From: Petrosia ficiformis
Lineage: Eukaryota > Porifera > Demospongiae > Haplosclerida > Petrosiidae
Reading direction: 5' to 3'
NCBI GenBank assembly: GCA_947044365.1
Contig: OX345636.1
Coordinates: forward strand, 6,282,001-6,346,000
Length of the DNA stretch: 64,000 nucleotides
The position numbers and the translations under genes were made by a program. The notes below the pieces were generated by a model. That model saw nothing but the letters and a program-made list of their open reading frames with translations. It did not search any database and was not told where the DNA came from. Each line of letters begins with the position of its first letter. Position 1 is the first letter of the stretch. Shown one piece after another: positions 44,511-55,891 of the stretch.

Positions 44511-47426
44511 ACTAACTAATAACATAACACTTTATATTACAAAAATACAAATTATGAATACTAAACTGATGTGTATACTGTATAATTTAATGGGTAATTT
44601 TAAACACTTCAGTTGGTTACAGGAGTTTCAATGTAATTTTATTATCCTCAATGTTGAATTGTTATTCCTGCTAGGTAATATCTACATGTACTGGTTTCAT
44701 TTCATCTTGATCTATATTGACTAGTACATAAATATGTCATGATAAAGCATAGTAACAAAAATAATATTAATACAATATATATATATATATTATATATTAT
44801 AGTATACATGTACGTACAACCTGTGGTGTAATATTATCATTCCATGTGTGAAAACAGCAGATGTTACTTACTCATTTCAGAGTAATTAGTATATACATGA
44901 ATTTGTATTTATAATAATGTTGTATTCCACAGAAGTTAGCAGAATAGTCCAGTTGCATGTAGGAACTATGGAATGCAATAATGAATAATTGCACATGATG
45001 TCACGATGTGATTACCAGTAGAATTGTATTGCTTACTATTAGCTGAAGTGTTCAAATTTAAAATTGTTGCTGCATGTATACTATACGGTATACTCTACAT
45101 TGTATATTAGTGAAAAGTGGGCTAAACTAGAATCTTGAATGAACATACCAATCTTTGTTTTGAGACAAAACGACGAGTGGTCCAAGAGATACAGCAAGTT
45201 TTGTTAACAATAACTGGTCATAAGTTTTACATACATGTATATATGTGGAAGTACTAGTACAAACAATCCCAATGTGTAATATTGTATTGAAACTGATGTA
45301 ACCAGATGAGGGTTAAAATAATGTTAATTTATGACCTGACTAAATAGACTGTTTTAATATGACTACATTATAATCATAATTATAAACTAATCTTAAGTCC
45401 CAAACACTATAATATATTACCTTGAAATCATCCAGTTTCATTTAATGATTTTAGACTCCATTGCATGGCAAACAGATTAGTCTATTCTTCATAGACTATT
45501 ACACTTCAACAGAAAGGTTTCATTATATAAACTTGACTGTGAATAAAATTTAATAAAGTTTATGTTTAGAAAGTCATTAAGATAGTACTTACACAAATCA
45601 GAGTGTAGGCAAGGAGTCTAAATGTGTTGAACTCCATGTTAAGTGTGGTCTAGCTACTCCTTGCAAAATAGACCACACTTACATTGGGCTTAACATGGAT
45701 GTCAGGTTGGATATTCATTGTTTTATGAATACACGTACCTGTAAACTAACTGTCTTGAGAAAACGTCTCGAATATTGAAGCTGTTTTAGTGAGCCTTGTG
45801 AGTTTTACATGTATCTTGTAAAGACTCAATCCACAGCTACGTGTAATAATAATAGTATATAACATTGTTGTATTAATATTCTTCTAAATCAAGATCTATT
45901 ATCTCTTCTCTAGATTCTAGATGAGATCAAAACATTTACATCACAAAGTAAAAGATGATAATATTAACCTGATATTTGGTTTCATCTCTTGAACAAGACT
46001 TCATATTAACTGAACTGTATCTATTGTGTACTCTTCAATCACGATACAATTAACACAAACATTATGTAAACATTGTTATGTAATAACACATAATAATAAT
46101 GTAGTGATGGTATAGTATGTACATGTACAGCCAGACCCTCACAGAAAGGGAGATGGTCTAGAAACACTGTTATACTGAAGTTGCTCTTTGGGAATGCAGT
46201 AATTATAATTACAGGCTTGGGTGTGGTCACACTAAATTAGTACGTGCAACTTGTCATTGTAATCTCACTTCAATGGTCTTTTGATATAGCTATAAACTAC
46301 AATCACATATCTGTCCTATGACTAGTGGAAAGTCAAATAATCCAGGTAGACATCAAACTATTTCTATCAATATTTGCTACTGCAAAAAACATTACCAGAC
46401 AAAAAGGAGGTAGATCTATGATCTCCATTAGCAAATCTTTTAATTCCTTGTATTCCTGGTTTCTATCTACAACTATGGCAGAAGATATAACATATAACAA
46501 AACACTCTCATCATCACATGTACATAATGATATTAATAGATTTAGTCATCACTGTTTATATTATTGACTAGTCTGGCGTGGCCACACCCTTCCTCCTCCA
46601 AGCGAAGGGTGGCTGCGCCAGACTAATTATTGACATGTAATAATTAACCACTGCAACTATAGCTACAGTGGAACAACTTTATTATATCAATATTACCAGT
46701 CCATTACTATACAAGTGAATGGACATGCCACACCAAACTAATTATATCATAGATATTACTTTTACTACCTGATATCTTCTGTTTCAATTGAAATATCCAG
46801 TTAATAGATTAGTTCATTCAGTTTTCTTCTACTGTTCATGTCAGTCATTCTATCATGATATCTGATGACTTATAGTGGACACTACTGTTGTCTTTCTTGC
46901 AATCGTTCAAACACTTTTTTGTGTCTGCTCAAGATCTCTCGTTTGCTCCCAAATTAGTGTTTCTACTGATACTACTTAGCTTCCCTAAAACTATAGTCGA
47001 TGATAGCTTACGCTTTTCATATTCATAAAAATTATATACTGCTTTGCATAATCTATAGACGACAGTCTCATTCCCAGACTTGATCACTTGAAATTCAAAT
47101 GACATGACACATCCGGTATCCAGTCATGTTTGATGTTTTAGTGCTAATCCCAATCAGAATCAGAGATTCAGATCAGTTTGCATGTGAGCACGTGTTTGAA
47201 CAAGTTTGCAGTAGCTATAGTGTTGCAGCTGAGGACTTCTGCCAACTGGACAAGTAGTCAAGTACCACAACGTGGTTTATGCGATATTGTATGACCGAGA
47301 TATGTATATATACTGATGATCCAAAGTGTATATGAGGGAAATTATAGATATAATGGACTGCCTTATTTAAACGAGGTAAGATTTACTGTTCAGTTCATAA
47401 TGTACATTGTAATGCATCATTTTAGA

Positions 47427-47463
<37 letters not shown>

Positions 47464-47960
47464 TATAACATAATTTATACAGGGTTTCATTTACAAAATT
47501 TGTTAAAGGAGGGCAAATGAAACGTGGATTTTGAGTGGGCGCCATACAAGGTTATCACAGTGTGCTTATTGGCAAACAAATTTCAAGGTGGGACAAATCT
47601 ATAGCAAGGGGGATGGGGAATGACTGATATATATATATATATATATATAACAGACTTGTGGTTTGAATTTCAAAAATCATACATCCTAATCAAGTATTAA
47701 GGAAAAAGTCACAACAAGTGAGTAAAATATTTCTTGCCTGTACATTGTGCTAGTGGTTAGTTAGTGACAGTCATAGGTATTGTGACCCTTTTATCACTAG
47801 GCTCTTATAGTTACTATTTCTTGCCTGTACATTGTACTAGTGATTAGAGGAATGCTTTGCTAATCTTGCCTACATTGACAAAGGAAGGTAGTGATTATAT
47901 TGAAGACACACTCACAAGAGAAGTTCAATATGTTGCACTATCTGTATTAACTGATAACAG
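44511..47960. other. Non-coding stretch with two hairpins and (AT)n
   Basis: I see no gene. It holds a foldback at about 45632-45704 (CCATGTTAAGTGTGGTCTA and complement), a compact palindrome at 46569-46625, and (AT)n at 47429-47458 and 47630-47650. Confidence 0.5.
46569..46625. mobile_element. 57-bp palindromic micro-element
   Basis: TAGTCTGGCGTGGCCACACC and the inverted GGGTGGCTGCGCCAGACTA form a hairpin with a short loop. A half copy is at 58191-58215. Confidence 0.6.
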
Positions 47961-47967
47961 TATTTAT

Positions 47968-48305
47968 ATTGGTGCTGGGAATCAGTAGAGACACCAATAT
48001 CAATTATTAGCACACCCAATATTGATTGATTATCGATAATATCAGAGGAACTAATTAATTACTTGACAGGAAAGACCCTCCCCTCCACTAATTGGCATGA
48101 AATACATAATTTGGGTATCATGTACTAAATATAAAACCAGTTGTAAGTTAAGTTACTAGGATGTTTTTAAAAAAAACAAATGCCTTGTACTGAATGCACA
48201 TGTGCATAAGTACAAATTGATATCTGGTCATGATATCAATTATTCCTAAATATGCTATATCGATAATGATTATTGATATTTTGATTATCGAGTTCCAGCA
48301 TGAAT
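47968..48305. mobile_element. Probable MITE of about 330 bp
   Basis: TGCTGGGAATCAG near 47973 and, inverted near 48301, TGCTGGAACTCGATAATC, with TATCAATAAT words next to both ends. No target duplication was fixed. Confidence 0.4.
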
Positions 48306-48404
48306 ACGAATTATTAATATTGATAAAGAAACCATATCTGTGTAACACTCGACATGATAATACATCAGTGTCACTAACAGTATAGGACACTCTATCTTTT
48401 CATG

Positions 48405-49020
48405 TATATACAACTCTGTGTAACTGTGTTAGTGTAAAACAGTAACTCAGTATAGTGGATAACACTTGTATAACTGTGTGTTAGTGTAAAACAGTAACTC
48501 ACTTGTTAGTATGATGGAGAACACTTGTATAACTGTGTGTTAGTGAAAACAGTAACTCACTTGTTAGTATGATGGAGAACACTTGTATAACTGTGTGTTA
48601 GTGTAAAACAGTAACTCACTTGTTAGTATGATGGAGAACACTTGTATAACTGTGTGTTAGTGTAAAACAGTAACTCACTTGTTAGTAGGATGGATAACAC
48701 TTGTATAACTGTGTGTTAGTGTAAAACAGTAACTCACTTGTTAGTATGATGGAGAACACTTGTATAACTGTGTGTTAGTGTAAAACAGTAACTCACTTGT
48801 TAGTATAATGGAGAACACTTGTATAACTGTGTGTTAGTGTAAAACAGTAACTCACTTGATAGTATGATGGAGAACACTTGTATAACTGTGTGTTAGTGTA
48901 AAACAGTAACTCACTTGTTAGTATGATGGAGAACACTTGTATAACTGTGTGTTAGTGTAAAACAGTAACTCACTTGATAGTACAATGGATAACACTGTAT
49001 GACAGTGTGTGTCAGTGTAA
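48405..49020. repeat. 59-bp minisatellite, about 10 copies
   Basis: The unit starts TTAGTGTAAAACAGTAACTC, then ACTTGTTAGTATGATGGAG, then AACACTTGTATAACTGTGTG. Copies are nearly identical in the middle of the array. Confidence 0.95.
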
Positions 49021-49608
49021 AACAGTCACTGGTTTCATGTCTGTACTGTTTTCAACTTGACAACCAACCACATGGAATCATTCAGATGATGATCATATAC
49101 AAAGCTTACAATAATATTGAATTACTTGTTATTAGCATTGTTTTAACATGGGCTAAAATAAGTGTGCATATATGAGTAATGCTTTGACTTCAGTACTTCT
49201 AGCTAGAAGCATGGAAGTTAGGTTACAAAAAGGCACAGTACGATAACTTTGTACATCATCCCCTCAAAATCTTTCTAATACAGGTTTTGCCACCTTGACA
49301 ATTTTTTTTATATGAAGGCCTGGTATTGCATAGACGTTATTCTAATATTGATTTCTGAAATATAACTGTATTTATATTTAGTCAATCTAAGTTGTACATG
49401 TACATGTATGCCTAATTTACATGTACATGTAATTGTACTTAATTAACTCTGTATAAAAATGGATAAGGTATGCAAATATTAGATGTAGTTGAATTAAAAT
49501 GGGCCGAATTTCAGGTTTGGTATTGAAGCATCAACAACTTTGGTATCATAATTTATTACCCTTTAATTACATGTAACTATAACTCATAATGCCTTATATT
49601 TCTTCCAG
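49021..49608. other. Non-coding DNA before the first calpain exon seen
   Basis: No calpain catalytic motif is visible in this stretch or further upstream in the window. Confidence 0.4.
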
Positions 49609-51596
49609 GCTCCAGAAGATGGCAGTACTGTACTGACTAAACAATATATTGACTACAACTATAGCTCTGGTAACTCAGGTTCTTTTACAAATGCTTGTGA
49701 AGTCGTGAAGTGGTTTGATTTTGATCTTGGATGTTACTTTGTCTTACCATGTGCATTCAAACCAGGAGAGGAGGGAGACTTCCTTTGGAGTATCTTCACT
49801 GAGAGTTACTCTGAACAGTGAGTCCATCTATTCAATATGTTTGAATAGATCTATTTACCTTTCTACTTTGACAGGAAAACTACCGAAGAGGGAAAGGTTG
49901 GTGAACCTTCTGTTCCACAGCCAGTAGGTACACTCAACATTATACGAATGAGCATTAATTGATACACAGAGAAACACATTTCGTATATTACACCATTTTA
50001 CGTTTTTGATAAGGTTTTTGCCTTTTGAGCATGGGCGAAATCGACTCAGTGGTGTACACCAGATTTCCATACAGAATTTTTTGTTAGGGAGAGAAAGAAT
50101 TGCTCATACAAAGCACACTGCTCCTGGGGGATTAGTGGATATTCCCCTTACTGTATGAAACCCTATACACCATTAGGAATACACCTTCAGCTAATTAATA
50201 AAGAGTTAATATTATTAGTGATAATATAATCATAATTTAATACACCATCCAATCTTGAGCACTGTACAGTGCCAAATAAAAGCTCTTTATGCCAATAGTA
50301 TATACATCATATGAGTTCAATAACACTGTTTGAAATCTTAAGTTATAACTAGCTCTGGCTTAGAGATTTTGTTGAAACTCTATTTTTCAGACTAATCCTC
50401 GTTTAGCTCAACTCAAAGAAATGTTTGTTGGTGACAATAATGAAATAGATTTTGTGGAACTGCAAGACATTTTGACAGCATCTCTGAGCAAAGGTTAGAG
50501 ATATATAGAGAGGGAAGGAGGGAGGGAGTGAGAGAGGAAAGGAGAGAGTGAGAGAGAGAGGTAGGGAGGGAGAGAGGGAAGGAGAGGGAAGGAGGGAGTC
50601 AGAGAGGGAAGGAGGGAGTCAGAGAGGGAGAAGAGTGTGAGAGAGGGAAGGAGAGAGGAAAAAGGGAGTGAGAGAAAGAGTGAGGGTAGAAGCGAGCGAT
50701 GGAGAGGAAGGAGGGCTTGAGAGAGGGAGGGAGTGCAGGAGAAAGCAATGAGTGTGTTAGAGAAGGAGAGAGAAGGGAAGGTGTAAGAGGGATGGGGAGA
50801 GAAGTTATGGCATCATTTTTAAAAATTGTATCCCATTCTTACAGACATGCAGTCTGCAGTGTTCTCTCTGGATGTCTGTCGCTCCATGATTGCTATGTTG
50901 GATGTAAGAATATATAATATACATGTACATGCAATTATAATAATAAAAATAGTAAAAATTACACTGTTTTTATTATGCTTAAACGCTGATACTTATATCC
51001 AGTAATGGTGGTTGCTAACGTATTTCTTGATCGTATATGTGGAAATTTTGACTCTTTGCTGTTCACAGAGTATTGACAAATTAAATTTTGACAATAGACC
51101 TTTTCACGTAAAGCGCTGGAATGTAGCACTGTGATAATTGATACGTGACATCACTTCCGGGGTACATTCTTGCGCCATCTTGGAGTACTTTTGTATTGAA
51201 GTCAATGCTTCATGTACCGTATATTGTAATTTAACGAACAGCAATGGAAAGATCGAAATCCATGCTCTCCAATGGCGTGAAAGTTGGATATCACTGTTGT
51301 TGGTTCTTAGAAAAACGAAAGGCTACTTTTTACTTCCTGTTGGAGTATAAACTACCATTATCTGGGAAAATGATAGCAGAGATTGAGCTAAGTGAAAATG
51401 ATATCCCTGGTGCTACCTTAGAAGAACCATTAGAGAGTGCTACCTTACCAAGATTGAGATGGTGGCTTCTTTGTCATGGAATTGAAATTTCCAACTCAAT
51501 GAAAAAAACCCAAGTTATAGAGAAGTGAGTTTATATAACTATATATTTATATATAATTATATATATGTGTAATTGTGTATAATATCATTATTATAA

Positions 51597-51641
<45 letters not shown>

Positions 51642-53555
51642 TATGTAGGATTAGAGAGGCAAAGAGAAACAAAGTAAAGGTGATTGACGTAGATGGTTCG
51701 TATCTATATAGAAAGCAGCAGTTACTGACCAGTAAAGCTGGGAGTATAAATATAGCTATACCTGATATGCCATTAAGTGGATGGGAGGTTGTGGAAGAAT
51801 CTAACTATAAAGACGTGTCCAAACAAATTCCTGTTGTAACTCATGGTGAGTCCACTCTTACGTTTGAACCCTTAACATTTGATTTTTTTTTGTTTTAAGG
51901 ACTTATGTACACTTACCTTGCTGATGGAGCTGGGCGTACTGGAAAGGACGGAGCATTTAGATCCCTTCACCGTGGGTTTGCTCATTGGTCATCTGGCAGG
52001 CTTTCACATGTTGAAGTTAACATTCATCACCCACTCTTTTGTCATGTTCGATGCAAGATGACACCTTCAATGAAGCAAGGACTCTACAATGTGTATATTC
52101 TATTCCGCAATCAAGGTGGATTAGGTTCTATTGAAATGGCAACCTGTGAATGTTTTAAAATGTATCCCGTTCTCACAGACATGCAGTCTGCAGTGTTCTC
52201 TCTGGATGCCTGTCGCTCCATGATTGCTATGTTGGATGTAAGAATATATAATGTACATGTACATGCAATTATAATAATAAAAATAGTAAAAATTACACTG
52301 TTTTTATTATGCTTAAACGCTGATACTTATATCCAGTAATGGTGGTTGCTAACATATTTCTTCATTGTATATGTGGAAATTTTGACTCTTTGCTGTTCAC
52401 AGAGTATTGACAAATTAAATTTTGACGATTAGCACTTAAATTTCATTTTGTGGGTGTGACTGAGCATGTATGTTTTACGTTTAAACAATATACAGCTGTT
52501 CTGTTTATCACTGGAAGTACTTAGTAGTGGAAGGTGAGATAGATTGTGGGAACTGAGAAATGGAGACTACTACTTCTTGTTAGACACATTCCAAGGAAGA
52601 TATCAACTGGTTGTATTGTATTTCTGAATGCACATGTGTGAACTAATTGGCAAATGTTAATTTGATGGTTTCAACCCAAAACCACCTAACTGCCAAATGA
52701 CAAACCTCATCAATATTTCCACGTATACAGTATGTCATTTTATGTTTTTGTGTGATAATAGTAATAATTACATTCTTTGTGTAAAAGGTTGACAAGAATG
52801 GTACTCTCAATTTTGATGAATTCCAGAATTTACTGGAGACCAATGCAAAATGGAAGGTATTGAAATATAATATCTCGATATACACTGAGCGATGTGATTG
52901 GTTAGTACTAAGTTTCAGTACTCTCTGTTATAGATTGAGTCCTAGATCAAATGTTAAGTGTTTAAAGAACTAATGTTGTACCATTGAGATTTGTCTTAAC
53001 CTATTGTATATTAAAGGTCATTCACATTCACCTTGTCCTCAGAAACATGCTCATCACTTTAGTTTGGAATGACCAACAATCTTTTTACCTGCACCATTAT
53101 CATATAATTATCCTTCCCATTTTTTTTGTATATGTCAAATTTCAATTCATAGCTTCATTATTGATTTAAAATATAATCATGTATTAACCTTATGACATTA
53201 AACTATACACTATATTACATATAAATTCATCTCATCATAAGTTTGAGGACATAGTGAATGTGAACAGACTTTAGTTTATGTGTTACTGTTAGTTTATGTA
53301 GTACTGAAAATGGTTTTGATCTCCATGGTAACGGGTTATATATTAAATTGTATACTGTTTTGCTTATAATATGTTTATAACACAATCTGTAGAAAATGTT
53401 AGAAAATGTTTTTCAAATTTGATCGTGATTGTTCTGGTACTCTGGAAAGACAAGAAACCTACAATTGTATTCACAAAAACATGGATAGAGGGAGAGAAGA
53501 GAGCCTGGAAGACATTGCATGTGTATGTCTCATGAATCAGGATGGGATCAGTTGA
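49609..53555 (+). CDS. Calpain-like protein, C-terminal part (C2-like domain end and EF-hands)
   Basis: Exons 49609-49817, 49875-49923, 50391-50493, 50845-50903, 52788-52856 and 53403-53555 join in frame. The first encodes the end of the calpain domain III (CYFVLPCAFKPGEEGDF). The later ones form part of a penta-EF-hand domain: EMFVGDNNEIDFVELQDIL, SAVFSLDVCRSMIAMLD, DKNGTLNFDEF (a canonical loop) and FDRDCSGTLERQE. Calpains are Ca-activated cysteine proteases. No catalytic exon is found in the window. The protein stops at TGA in what looks like the next EF loop (NQDGIS, stop, FEI), so the domain is short by one or two EF-hands. It is a decayed or highly divergent calpain. Confidence 0.75.
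50494..50820. repeat. GGGA/GAGA purine tract in calpain intron
   Basis: An impure (GGGAGAGA)n tract on the plus strand over about 280 bp. The 72-aa frame at 50699 is a by-product. Confidence 0.85.
50825..51098 (+). repeat. 275-bp direct repeat, left copy (contains calpain exon)
   Basis: It carries the 59-nt exon 50845-50903 and the following intron start. The right copy at 52152-52428 is nearly identical and includes the same exon at 52179-52237. Confidence 0.9.
51099..52151 (+). mobile_element. Transposon fragment of 1,053 bp inside the calpain gene
   Basis: A sequence foreign to the calpain gene lies exactly between the two 275-bp copies. Its left end (ACCTTTTCACGTAAAGCGC) is followed by a promoter-like stretch with ACTTCCGG (ETS-type) and GCGCCATCTTGG (YY1-type), and then the SAP-SWIM gene. 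Its right edge falls inside the SWIM finger, so the 3' part is missing. Confidence 0.65.
51244..52151 (+). pseudogene. SAP-like plus SWIM zinc-finger transposon protein, 3'-truncated
   Basis: Exons 51244-51524, 51649-51845 and 51900-52151 join in frame. The first ends in a SAP-like helix pair (LPRLRWWLLCHGIEISNSM, then VIEKIREAKR). The last ends TPSMKQGLYNVYILFR and MATCECF, the start of a SWIM zinc finger whose later Cys and His are absent. The SAP-then-SWIM order is known from transposon proteins that continue into a YqaJ-type nuclease; that part is not present. The frame runs on into the duplicated calpain exon and stops at 52339. Confidence 0.65.
52152..52428 (+). repeat. 275-bp direct repeat, right copy (contains duplicate calpain exon 52179-52237)
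   Basis: The duplicate exon keeps both splice sites and the same phase. It encodes the same 19 residues except Val to Ala. Either copy could be spliced to the next calpain exon at 52788. Confidence 0.9.
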
Positions 53556-53647
53556 TTTGAAATACAAACCAAGTGTGAAGAGTGAGTTACATGTAGTTAT
53601 GGTTCATATAATTAGAATTACCACATAATTTAGATATAATGATGATG

Positions 53648-53689
<42 letters not shown>

Positions 53690-54065
53690 ATTGATATGTT
53701 TTGAAGCATGGGCCAAATTGGCTCAAAAATGGTTAGCCTCTTATATACATGTAGTTACGTACATGTACATGTATGTAAACTATTATCAACTCGTATGTGT
53801 AGTACACATTGTGTACTTTCAGGAGATATTTCAGTCTACAACATAAATTATACATGTATACAGATAGTGTGTGTAATAAGATACACCTTTTTTTTACCAC
53901 CCCAACCCCCTTTCAAATCAATTAGGTTTTTTTTATTCCCTACATGTAGAAGTACATGTACATGTACATGTACATGTAGCAATCAAGTACAGTAGACCCT
54001 CGCTAAATTTACTGTTGAATTATGTCATTTCAGTGTATACTCTTACGTGCATGTAGCCAATGAAA
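53556..54065. other. Calpain downstream region with (TA)n
   Basis: (TA)n at 53651-53684 and a TACATGTACATGTACATGTA run near 53955. No gene. Confidence 0.5.
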
Positions 54066-54345
54066 TTATATATCCAGGATGAACAATCATTATGTTTTGT
54101 ACATGTACTGTATATACCAAATTATATATCCAGGATGAACAATCATTATGTTTTGTACATGTACTGTATACACCAAATTATATATCCAGGATGAACAATC
54201 ATTATGTTTTGTACATACACCAAATTATATATCCAGGATGAACAATCATTATGTTTTGTACATGTACTGTATATACCAAATTATATATCCAGGATGAACA
54301 ATCATTATGTTTTGTACATGTACTGTATATACCAAATTTCAGTGT
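54066..54345. repeat. 56-bp minisatellite, 5 copies
   Basis: CCAGGATGAACAATCATTAT starts at 54074, 54130, 54186, 54233 and 54289. The third unit lacks 9 bp. Confidence 0.9.
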
Positions 54346-54429
54346 AATTTATAGTTCTCTGCATGTACAAACCTGTGTGTAGTATCTGCGAAAAATTGGT
54401 TTTGTTTACACAAAGCCATATTGACACAA

Positions 54430-54640
54430 TTAACTAGGTAAGGGTGGGGTTTATATCATAGTACACTGTATAGTACCATATATACTCTAATTATTTCATG
54501 TGCTTACATGAAATAATTAGACTACGTATTATATTGTACTAAACTAGTTACATGTAGCTAGTATATAGGTTAGGTATATGAATAGAGTTTATGTATTATA
54601 ATACCATATATACTCTAATTATTTCATATGTACTAGACGT
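54430..54640. repeat. MITE-like arms with TATACTCTAATTATTTCAT
   Basis: ACCATATATACTCTAATTAT occurs twice (about 54475 and 54603). The first is followed by its own partial inverse (TTACATGAAATAATTAGA). It is the same family as near 34540. Confidence 0.55.
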
Positions 54641-54789
54641 ATACACACACGTGTACATGAACGTGTGTGTGTGACTAACTGACTATACATATATGTGTAT
54701 GTATGTATGCGTGTCTAACAATAATTATGTTTTGGTATTGTGTTTACATGTATGTGTGTATATGTAACTATGTGTACATCAGGATTGAG

Positions 54790-55100
54790 ATAATGATAAT
54801 TGTAATTGTAATTAATTAATTAGCCTTTTTGAGTAATTGTAATGGTAATTTAAAATATGCAACTCTAATGGTAATTGTAATGATAATGGTAATTTAACAT
54901 ATGGAACTCTAATGGTAATTGTAATGGTAATGGTAATTTAATATATGTAACTCTAATGGTAATTGTAATGGTAATGGTAATTTAACATATGTAACTCTAA
55001 TGGTAATTGTAATGGTAATGGTAATTTAACATACGTAACTCTAATGGTAATTGTAATGGTAATGGTAATTTAACATATGTAACTCTAATGGTAATTCATT
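54790..55100. repeat. 44-bp GTAAT-rich minisatellite
   Basis: AACTCTAATGGTAATTGTAA recurs every 44 bp (54861, 54905, 54949 and on). It is itself built of TAATGG hexamers. Confidence 0.9.
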
Positions 55101-55399
55101 TTATGAAGTACTTGAGGTATAATCACTCAATTACTAAATGCACTATTGGACTGAAAGTTCATGACAACTGATTATCTCAAATTTTCACCACTGCTTCTTG
55201 CATGAACTTTGGTCAGTATATTCAGCATAACTCAGCATATTCTATAGCTATGAGCACATGTCATCTCCAAGTGTAGAATCCTTTTCAATTTAGCACGACA
55301 GAAAATATTCAACAGTGTCGTTTATTGCCAAAACACTTTGAATCATTACTATTCTTAAAAAGTAATTGTAATGGTAATTAATTTGTTAGTATAGTAATT

Positions 55400-55645
55400 G
55401 ACCCCAATCCTGGTGTACATGCAGTGTATGTGTGTACATGTACATGTGTGTGACTACATGTATTTGTGTGTATATGAGTGACTATACTTACTATACATGT
55501 AGTAAATGTGTGTGTCACTATATGTACAGTACATGTATATGTGACTATACATATACCATAATACATGTCTGTGTGTATGTTACTATACATGTAGTAAATG
55601 TGTGTGTCACTATATGTACAGTACATGTATATGTGACTATACATA
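55400..55645. repeat. TG-rich minisatellite interrupted by the large transposon
   Basis: A unit of about 92 bp (CTATACATGTAGTAAATGTG ... GACTATACATATACCATAAT). The second unit breaks at its internal TA, and the array resumes at 63639 after the transposon. Confidence 0.85.
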
Positions 55646-55682
55646 CAGTACGCGTCAATAAAAAGTTTACGTTCCGTTTGCG
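55646..55682. repeat. Left terminal inverted repeat
   Basis: It pairs with 63602-63638. It starts CAGT next to TA, as in Tc1-type elements. Confidence 0.9.
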
Positions 55683-55891
55683 TAAAACTACGGTTTTACG
55701 GTGTAAACCGTTCAATTTTACGCTCTGCGTCCGTTGTAAAAGAATTAAAGAAAAACGGTACATTCCGTTTTATGTAGCGTTTCCGTTTTAATATACGGAA
55801 AGATTGCAAACGTGTGAAACGACGTCTTGGAGTCAGTGTTTTATTTTACAGCAGCGTTTTATTTTACGAAGTCTTGGAGTCAGTTGTTAGA

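Noticed and set aside
48405..49020. CRISPR-like regular array
   Set aside because: The 59-bp units are nearly identical with no variable spacers, and the host is a eukaryote; it is a minisatellite.
50699..50917. 72-aa Gly/Glu/Arg-rich frame
   Set aside because: Translation of a GGGAGA purine tract running into the calpain exon in a wrong frame.
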